From NCBI RefSeq assembly GCF_001704415.2, contig NC_030814.1, positions 67,759,121 through 67,823,120 of the forward strand: DNA of 64,000 nucleotides, written 5' to 3'. The first letter of the stretch is position 1. Each line of letters starts with the position of its first letter. The notes beneath the pieces were generated by a model. The model was not told the DNA's origin. It made no database searches and saw nothing but the letters and a program-made list of their open reading frames with translations. Of this stretch, positions 57,249 to 64,000 are shown one piece after another. Source of the DNA: Capra hircus (lineage: Eukaryota; Chordata; Mammalia; Artiodactyla; Bovidae). A program made the position numbers and the translations under genes.

Positions 57249-58400
57249 TTTCACATGTGCATATTCTTCTAACTACAACCACAACAAGATACAGAACTAT
57301 TTCACCAACATAAAGATTTCCCTCTTGCTATGCCTCTTTAGTCACTTCTGCCCCACTCCCTACCTCCCAACATCTCCAAGTCCTATCAATCAGTGATCTG
57401 TTTTCTATCACTATAATTTTCATTCACTATAATTTTTATGCGAATGAAATCATGAAGTATGTGACCTTTTGATAATGACGTTTTCACTCAACGTAACTCC
57501 CTGAGGTATATCCAAGTTATATCCTGCATCAGTAGCTCATTTATTTTTAGTGCTGAGTAGCAACCTATGGCTTCGTGGTACTACCATCTGTTTAACCATT
57601 CACCTGTTGAAGGGCATTTCAGTTGCTTCCTGTTTTTTTTGGCTGTTATAAATAAGACTGCTTTGAACATTTGTGTACAGGTTTTTGTGTAAATATCAGT
57701 TTTCATTGCTCTGGGATAAATGCCTAAGAATGTAATTGTTGGGTCATATAGTAACTGCATGTTTGGTTCTGTAAAAAAAAAAAAAAATTACTAGACTCTT
57801 TCTTAAATGGCTGTAGCATTTACATTCCGGCTAGCCATGAACACGTGATCTCGTTTCTCGTCATCCTCACTAGCATTTGCTGTTATCACTGCCTTTTATT
57901 TTAGCTATTCTGAAAAGCTTGTGGTGATATATCACCATGATTTTAATTTGCACTTCAACAACACTGAATGTCTTGTCTTCAACAACAATGTCTTGTCATG
58001 CCATTGACTCATTTTCTAATTGGATTGTTTCCTTTTTCATCATTGAGTTTTGAGAGTTCTCTTTACATCCTAGATACGAGCCCTTTGTCAGAGATGTGGA
58101 TTGCAAATATTTTTTTTCTGTTTGTAGCTTGTCTCTACATTGTCTTAACAAGGCCTTTTGCAGAATAAGTTTTTAATTTTGATGAGGTCCAATTTAATAT
58201 TTTCCTACATGTCATTTTTAAGAACTTTTCACTAAGCACTAGGTCTTAAAGGTTTTCTCTTATGTTTTCTTATAAAGTTTTATAGTTTTAAGTGTTACAT
58301 TTAAATCTATGACTCATTTAAAATTGATTTTTGTGTAACATGTGAGCAATTTTTCAAATAAATTGTATTATTCCTCTACTAATAAATTGTATATACTCCT
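57249..58400 (-). mobile_element. Older L1M-like 3' region, antisense
   Basis: Antisense phrases of old L1 3' ends: 'gctgagtagcaacctatggc', 'ggctgttataaataagactg', 'ctgggataaatgcctaagaa', 'aatttgcacttcaacaac', 'gagccctttgtcagagatgt'. Interrupted by an A15 run at 57773-57787. More diverged than the L1 to its left. Confidence 0.6.
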
Positions 58401-59802
58401 GGTAGAAAAATCAGCAAATGTCTGACATTAGGACAAAGAAAATTTAAATTCATAATCCTACCACTTATAGAAAATCAGTTACATTTAGTATATGTCTTCC
58501 CAGCTTTTTTTAATTCTTTACACACATACACACACACACATATATAACATAAATATATATACTTAGGTTCCTTCCAATTTCTTTTAAAGATGAGGGAAAA
58601 TTTCAAAATGAAACTTAAAGGTTAGATGAAATTTCATTCTCTTTCTTATTTGTCCTTTGATTGGCTAGCTTTACAGATGAGAAAACTAAAGCTTAGAGAG
58701 AATAGACAGCTTGCCTTCTGAAAAGTCCAGTCAGGACTTGCACTCAGCTCAACCTGACCATCAGTCATCATTTGCTATGCTATACTTCACACAAGGCTGA
58801 ATTACCAAAAAAGAAAGAAAGAAGGAAAGAAAGAAAGAAAAAGCCAACAGCTAAGAAAGAGAAAAGCAGAGGCAAAATTATTTGTTCAAGGTAGTTTGGT
58901 GAGCCAAGCTGTAATTAATATGGAGGTAGGCTATATCCTAACAGCCTGGCCTGGAGGTCTAGAAAAGACACCCAGGGAGACATTAATACTTTCAAAAACA
59001 ACAAATTAAGCATAGAGGGTCAAAATATTATACAAATACTAAGAAGATAGAACTTAAATGTGGCTAAGAGTTTTTATTATTAAAATAGATTATTTTCCAC
59101 AGGAGTCACAACAGAAAAATGAACAGTGGAAATTTCTAGAATAAAAAAATGTAAAAAACAGCTATAAAAGATGTTTTGGGAACAATTAGGGGAAATTCAA
59201 ATGTGGACTGGCATCTGATGACAAGTTAATGTTGATTTTTCTCAGGTGTGACATGGAGTAGTGTAATAATGTATGTAACTTTCAAACGGGTGGGAGACTG
59301 AGCAAGCTCTGATTACGTCTAGAGAGAAAGAGAAAATGTGGCAAAATATTAACCTATGTCGTATGCAGGTAGAAAGAACACCGGTGTGCGTTGTGTCATT
59401 ATTTTACTTATTTCAGCTTACTTTCAAAATAAAAGGTACGTGTGGGGGTGGGAAGAATTTCCTGACTCCTTTTTATAGTGAAACTTGCCTGAGTCATCGT
59501 GAGCAGTGAGCCCCTTCTAGGTGACATCGGTCATTTTAATCATTTTGAGTATTCGGGGAGATTTTTTTTTTTAACCCTGGGCATTGGAAGACTCGGCACT
59601 TGTGGCAGCACCAGAGTTTTCTTTTGGGATCATTTAGTGCTGTCTGCCCCGTTCTTCCTTTCTTAATTAAGGTATCGTAGGTATAGGACAGTGATTCACA
59701 GACAGCTGGCACTCGTTAACCAGAATAATCCTCACCTCTGGTAATTACGTTCTCCTAAACAGAAAGGTAGCCAATATTGTATTTTTGGTGTCAAGTTGAA
59801 AG
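58401..59802. other. Unique sequence with MIR and microsatellites
   Basis: Contains (CA)n/(TA)n patches at 58521-58560, an antisense MIR-like core at about 58660-58775 (acagatgagaaaactaaagc), and an (AAAG)n purine microsatellite at 58807-58842. No gene recognised. The final 300 bp leads into the tRNA genes. Confidence 0.4.
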
Positions 59803-59810
59803 AAAAAAAA
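59803..59810 (-). terminator. RNA polymerase III terminator for tRNA-Glu
   Basis: An A8 run on the plus strand is a T8 run on the transcribed (minus) sense, six nucleotides past the tRNA 3' end. Four or more Ts suffice for Pol III termination in vertebrates. Confidence 0.9.
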
Positions 59811-59816
59811 GTCGTT

Positions 59817-59888
59817 TTCCCTGACCGGGAATCGAACCCGGGCCGCGGCGGTGAGAGCGCCGAATCCTAACCACTAGACCACCAGGGA
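59817..59888 (-). tRNA. tRNA-Glu (anticodon CTC)
   Basis: A 72-nt gene on the minus strand that folds as a standard cloverleaf. The acceptor stem starts TCCCTGG and pairs with its 3' side (CAGGGA plus discriminator A). The A box TGGTCTAGTGG and B box GGTTCGATTCC are canonical internal Pol III promoters. The anticodon loop reads CTCTCAC with anticodon CTC, decoding GAG. No intron and no encoded CCA, as usual in eukaryotes. A T8 terminator follows closely. No mismatch in stems was noticed, so the gene looks functional. SINE-derived tRNA-Glu relatives elsewhere in the window are far more diverged, so this is not a SINE head. Confidence 0.97.
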
Positions 59889-60159
59889 ACACATAAGAGA
59901 GCCCTCTACAGTAAGCTAGACAAACTAAAAAATGTGACGTAAACTGGGTTGCTGAATGCGGTTGTTTGAACCTCCGGTATTTAAACAGCCTCCCTCTTCC
60001 ACCTGACCGGTCTCTCGGCCGCTGCAAAGCCGAAGAAAACAGATAATGGTGAACCGAAGCAACGTAAAGTCTGAATATGGCCGCCGTCTCAGAAACAAAA
60101 CAAAACAAAACCACCGGCCGTAAGGGGAAATGTTCTTGGATACGTTCGCGAAAGGTTGC

Positions 60160-60164
60160 AAAAA
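60160..60164 (-). terminator. RNA polymerase III terminator for tRNA-Leu
   Basis: Five As on the plus strand give T5 on the transcribed strand, six nucleotides after the mature tRNA 3' end. Confidence 0.85.
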
Positions 60165-60170
60165 CGCGCC

Positions 60171-60276
60171 TGTCAGAAGTGGGATTCGAACCCACGCCTC
60201 CATTCGGAGACCAGAATGCCCTTGGGGAAGGTAGACACCTTGAGTCTGGCGCCTTAGACCACTCGGCCATCCTGAC
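60171..60276 (-). tRNA. tRNA-Leu (anticodon CAA) with a 22-nt intron
   Basis: A 106-nt gene on the minus strand. The acceptor stem GTCAGGA pairs with the 3' TTCTGAC (one G-U pair), with discriminator A. The A box TGGCCGAGTGG and B box GGTTCGAATCC are canonical. A long variable arm (tctccgaatggagg, type II tRNA) is present, as expected for leucine. The anticodon CAA (plus strand ttg at 60240-60242) is followed by a purine and then a 22-nt intron at 60217-60238, at the usual position one base 3' of the anticodon. Removing it leaves an 84-nt tRNA. It decodes UUG. It lies 282 bp upstream of tRNA-Glu in the same orientation and has its own terminator, so the two are independent transcription units. 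Confidence 0.96.
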
Positions 60277-60509
60277 ACGCTGGGAGGGAAGCATTCCTGA
60301 ACGGCCTGCTTTCTGCGACAGCCTGATGCGTTGCTCTGCTTTACTGGGCAGGCTGTCGGCGGATCCACCAGGTCAGGGCGGAGGAGAACCTTGCGCTGGG
60401 CGCCTGCGGCTGGCTGCGGAGGAGCTTTTGGAGAATGCCGGGTTTGCAGTTCCTGCCGACTGCCTAGCCCCTCCGGTTGGCAGGAAAATCGAGTCAAGAA
60501 GCAAGGACA
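60277..60509. other. CpG-rich patch upstream of tRNA-Leu
   Basis: Together with 59930-60170 this stretch has noticeably more CpG than its surroundings (e.g. ggctgtcggcggatcc, ctgggcgcctgcggctgg). It may be open chromatin around the tRNA genes or the edge of a promoter. No gene start can be shown. Confidence 0.5.
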
Positions 60510-60696
60510 CGCCAGTCCATGTCTGACGTAGGGTGCAGCTTGCTTGGGGCAGGTGCATGGGGATGACCCAGAGAGATGTTGTGGGGAGGGAGGTGGGAGG
60601 GGGGTTCATGTTTGGGAACGCATGTAAGAATTTAAGATTTTAAAATTAAAAAAAAAAATAAATAAAAAATAAAAAAAAATAACAAAAAAAAAAAAA
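60510..60696 (+). mobile_element. Young L1 3' UTR with poly(A), 14-bp TSD
   Basis: Only the last 130 bp or so of L1 (cgccagtccatgtctgacgt ... gttcatgtttgggaacgcat) plus an A-rich tail. TSD aagaagcaaggaca at 60496-60509 and 60697-60710 is perfect. The body is almost the same as the tail of the nested L1 at 23953-24090. Confidence 0.95.
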
Positions 60697-60710
60697 AAGA
60701 AGCAAGGACA

Positions 60711-61124
60711 ATCCCGCTAAGAAACCAAAGGGTTTAGTGACCTTCCGACCCAGCAAAGGAAGGAAACTATAGTAGCAAAAGCAGAAAGAAAGTGCCAGGT
60801 TTCTGCCCACGGGGCGACCGCCACTGCCAGATCCCGGGCTCCCGCCGCACATGCCTGGCTCTAGCTGGGGAAAACTGGCTAGTTGAGTGAATACAAGGAA
60901 AGCATATGGAAATAGCTTGCCACAGAAAAAGCAACAGTGATTGCTGTTGTTGTTTCAAAATTATTCGGGCTTTCTGCCTTATTGTCTTTGGCATACCCAT
61001 CCTTTTAAGATCCACACCTCCTCCTCTACCAAGTCACCCAGTCCTGGCTAGAGATAATGGGGGGCTATCAGTGTTACAGAAAAACATTGCTCATTTATGA
61101 CACCCCTTAAAGCACTGTAAGGAA
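60711..61124. other. Unique sequence, moderately CpG-rich at the left
   Basis: Continues the sequence interrupted by the L1 tail. 60810-60860 is CpG-rich (acggggcgaccgccactgcc). No gene recognised. Confidence 0.35.
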
Positions 61125-61560
61125 GACTTTATTAAATGGGTGGTGTGGGGGGTGGGAATCAAGATATGTATGGTTACTACTGCACCAGGGTCTTGCAGTG
61201 GGAGAGGTGAAATTGGATTTAATTCTGAGGACAACAAGCGAGACTGGAAATTTATAGCCAGAGAGCGGTAGGGTGCATTCAGTGGATGAAAAATTACTAA
61301 GGGCACGGGGCGGGAAGGATTCTGTCCGAAAGGATATCTAACTGGGTTCTTGCTGAAGGTAGACCAGGGTATTAGATATCGCCCGATAGAGGACCAGGAA
61401 CCCCATTATATATTGAGTGATAAAAATCAAGGATGGGGCATTCTGGTTAAACATACTTAGCAGGATTTTTGCTAAAACTGAACGTTATAGAGACAAACAT
61501 GAAATTCCAAAGCCGGACCTAGTTGGAAAAGATTTCAGGGGTGGGGGCAGATTTAACAAG
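61125..61560. repeat. Unclassified old repeat, copy A
   Basis: Shares ordered blocks with 62850-63290: 'gaaatttatagccagagagc' against 'gagatttatagctaaggagc', 'gtagaccagggtattagata' against 'caggccagggtcatcatata', and a shared region near the right end. Probably an old LTR-type family, not named. Confidence 0.5.
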
Positions 61561-61681
61561 AGTGCAAAGATAGCAAGTGTGCTTTAGCATCAGCTGGAAA
61601 GTCCCACTTCTTGTGCTCCAGAGTACATACCATTCAATCACTCATTCATTAATTTATTCACTGAGTCCTAATCGATACGTT

Positions 61682-62142
61682 TTTGTTGTTCAGTCGATTA
61701 GTCCTGTCCCACTATTTGTGGCCCTGTGGATTGCAGCACGGCCAGGCTTCCTTCCCTGTCCTTCACTATCTCCTGCAGCTTGCTCGAACTCGTGTACATT
61801 GAGTTGGTAATGCCATCCAATCATCTCGTCCTCTGTCGTCCCCTTCTCCTGCCTTCAATATTTCCCAGCATCTGGGTTTTTCTAATCAGTCAGTTCTTTG
61901 CATCAGGTCGAAAAGTATTGGAGCTTCAGCTTCAGCATCAGTCCTTCCAATGAATATTCAGGATTGATTTCCTTTAGATTTGATCTCCTTGCAGTCAAGG
62001 GGCTCTCAAGAGTCTTCTCCAACATCACAGTTCAAAAGCATGAATTCTGCGCTTAGCTTTCCTTATATTCCAACCTTCACATCCATACATGACTACTGGA
62101 AAAACCATAGCTTTGACTAGATGGTCCTTTGTTGGAAATTCA
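61682..62142 (-). mobile_element. BovB 3'-end fragment, old
   Basis: Starts ttgttgttcagtcgattagt and carries the antisense C-terminal coding region through 'ttgactagatggtcctttgt'. It lies between the two copies of the unclassified repeat. Confidence 0.85.
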
Positions 62143-62849
62143 TACAGCCGTGAACAAGAGGGAGGTCCCTACCCTGGCAAACTGACTGCTAGTGAAGGGG
62201 ATAGTCAGCCCAAAGGAACATACAGGCTGTGAGAACAAAAGGAGAGCAGAGCAATGACATGGTGGAGGTCTATTTTTAGACTGTGATTGTCAAGTAAGAT
62301 CTCACTGCCTTTTTCTAAAAATAATTTTCAAAAAGTAAAACTCATGATTCCCATGCAAATATATGTGATGCACGTATCAAGATTTTACTCAACTCATTAA
62401 TGAGGGTATGATGTTATAACCAATTCAAAGGAGATTTTGAAGAGATTTTTTTTTTTAATAGTCAGACAAGGGAATTTGAAAAGAGATTGCTAACAGATGT
62501 GAGATAGGTTAATTTATCAAGGGTATGATATTTAAGGTGTGCTTTCTACCCTGGGGTTGTTTTTTTCTACCAGAAATAAATCAGGTGCCTCTTTTCACAA
62601 ATTTTATTTGTATTGTGATACATAAGAATCTTTGGCTTTGCTCCTATACAGAAACCCTTTGCATCACTGTCGATTTTCTACAGGTTAATTTCTACCCATA
62701 CAGAACTCTAAAATAGTCAATAGAAGCCAGTCAAAGGTGCACATGGACTCAGATAATCCCTAAAATTAGTGCTAGACAATGCCAAGCACTCCACTGTAAG
62801 GATACCTTGTGTCCAAGAGAAACAAAGCCGAATAGCAGTGAAAGCTGTA
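62143..62849. other. Unique sequence, no gene recognised
   Basis: AT-rich sequence with a T12 run near 62446. No repeat or protein that I recognise. Confidence 0.35.
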
Positions 62850-63290
62850 AGAATACATTTTATCCAAGAACTATTGTAGTAGGAGAAAAGAGACCTTATA
62901 TAATAGAACTTGGCTCAATTCCAAATACAGCAAGGAAAAGTGGAGATTTATAGCTAAGGAGCAGAGTGGGATTGGTGGATGGAAAATGGCTATGAGGAGA
63001 CATCAAGAGTAGAGAGATTCTTGCTAAACTGACTTAATAATATTTCTGCTAAAGGCAGGCCAGGGTCATCATATATTACCTGGAAGATGGGGAGGGGGAT
63101 GAGGAATTTGTTTAGCTGTGGGGGATAATCAGATATTAAAGGTAAGGGGATTCTCACTAGTACCCTAGAAGGATTCTTATTAAAATTAGACCATACAAGG
63201 CAGAGCATGGAAGCCCAAGATCAAGGTTTAGTTGCAAAGAGGGCTCCGAGGAGAGCCTGACTAAATTCTGGTCAAAGTGGGAAATTTTTG
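62850..63290. repeat. Unclassified old repeat, copy B
   Basis: Diverged partner of 61125-61560 in the same orientation; see that entry for the matching blocks. No coding content. Confidence 0.5.
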
Positions 63291-64000
63291 TCACTAATAA
63301 TCTCTTTTCTATTTCCAAGTTTTAGATAATCTTTTCTTTCACATTGGAGCCTTCACTGAAGGGAGGACATAAGCACTGGGAGAAGGGGAGGGACGTTTTC
63401 CACAACCCTGACAATAATATTCTAATTTCTCTGGTGGTCTACTTGGCCTTTAGGAACTTCTGGCCAGTCTGATCTTACCTCACAGTCTCTCATGTGCCCC
63501 AGTGAGCTAGCTGAATTTTCCTCAACGTGCTTAATCAGCCTTCTTTCCTTCTAGCTCGCCCAGAAAGTCCTGAGAGCCTGGGGGGTAAGGACCGTGGATG
63601 TAGCAGAGAAGAAAACAAAATATTTATCTGTGCTTCAGAAGCTCACATTCCAGCAAAGAAAGATGGAAAGTAAACAAAATAATTATATGTGGGGGAGTAA
63701 TTAGTACTGTGAAGAAAAATAGAGAAAGAAGGGCAGGGGGAGAGGCAGGTGGTTCGGAAGATCTTTCAGGATGTGGCTTTTGAGTAGACTGTCAGTGAAT
63801 GACCAGATAGAATATCTGTGGGGAGAGAGAAGAGCAGATGCAAAGTCCAGCAAAGAATACAAAACAGACAGCGTGGCAGGGACTGGGTCCAGCCTGTGTA
63901 TTGACACTGAGTGAAGAGGAGAGCTGAGGTTGGTAAGATATGGCCTGCATGGAGAGTAGATGGGAGAGCACAAGAATGAAGCAGGGAGAACAGTCGAGAG
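63291..64000 (+). other. Unassigned, likely ancient mammalian repeat at 63590-63960
   Basis: Phrases such as 'gaagctcacattccagcaaa', 'gaaagtaaacaaaataatta' and 'gatgtggcttttgagtagac' resemble the same old repeat class as 26680-27350. No gene seen up to the window end. Confidence 0.35.

Noticed and set aside
59791..60497. Overlapping 149-190 codon frames over the tRNA genes
   Set aside because: They run through both tRNA genes on either strand. CpG-rich, stop-poor sequence explains them, and no protein family is recognisable.
1..64000. A new multi-gene system or operon
   Set aside because: Apart from two tRNA genes and identifiable pseudogenes, coding-like sequence belongs to retroelements. 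I found no cluster of unexplained intact genes.

Overview
This is nuclear DNA of a ruminant, most likely a bovid such as cattle. The evidence is the mix of repeats: many tRNA-Glu-derived Bov-tA SINEs, Bov-A/BOV-A2 dimers, BovB (RTE-type) LINEs and their short 3' ends (ART2A-like), bovine-type L1 LINEs, and older CHR-like SINEs, MaLR/MLT1 LTRs, MIRs and L1M. The genes present have eukaryotic intron/exon structure, and the sequence cannot settle which bovid it is. I see no intact protein-coding gene. The functional candidates are two tRNA genes.

Layout. 1-5 kb: a SINE composite inside an old LTR, then a processed copy of CBX1 (HP1-beta) mRNA with one frameshift. 5-10 kb: LTR-like sequence, a BovB fragment, a HAL1/L1-like stretch and a 73-bp direct repeat. 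10.9-13.5 kb: a 2.6-kb BovB with one long reading frame broken by only two stops. 13.5-15.9 kb: mostly unique. 16-19.1 kb: an antisense class I endogenous retrovirus pol remnant loaded with SINEs. 19.2-25.8 kb: L1 and BovB fragments, including a clear L1-in-L1 nest with both target-site duplications (TSDs). 26-39.5 kb: relatively unique sequence with a 57-bp minisatellite, a pyrimidine tract, an inverted L1 and scattered SINEs. 39.6-44.8 kb: a decayed multi-exon L-amino-acid oxidase (LAO/LAO1-like) pseudogene; its intron carries two BovB insertions, one with a twin-priming inversion. 45-50 kb: SINEs, MLT1 and L1. 50.4-54.7 kb: BovB interrupted by an NPM1 processed pseudogene. 54-58.4 kb: layered L1s. 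59.8-60.3 kb: tRNA-Glu(CTC) and intron-containing tRNA-Leu(CAA), both on the minus strand in a CpG-rich patch, with a recent L1 tail just upstream. 60.7-64 kb: old repeats and unique sequence.

There is no operon, CRISPR array or novel multi-gene system here. The interest lies in a readable record of retrotransposition (nesting order, TSDs, inversions, retrocopies of host mRNAs), a lost enzyme gene, and a well-preserved tRNA pair. Repeat family names come from recognition, not from a RepeatMasker run, and repeat edges are usually good to about 5-20 bp except where a TSD fixes them.
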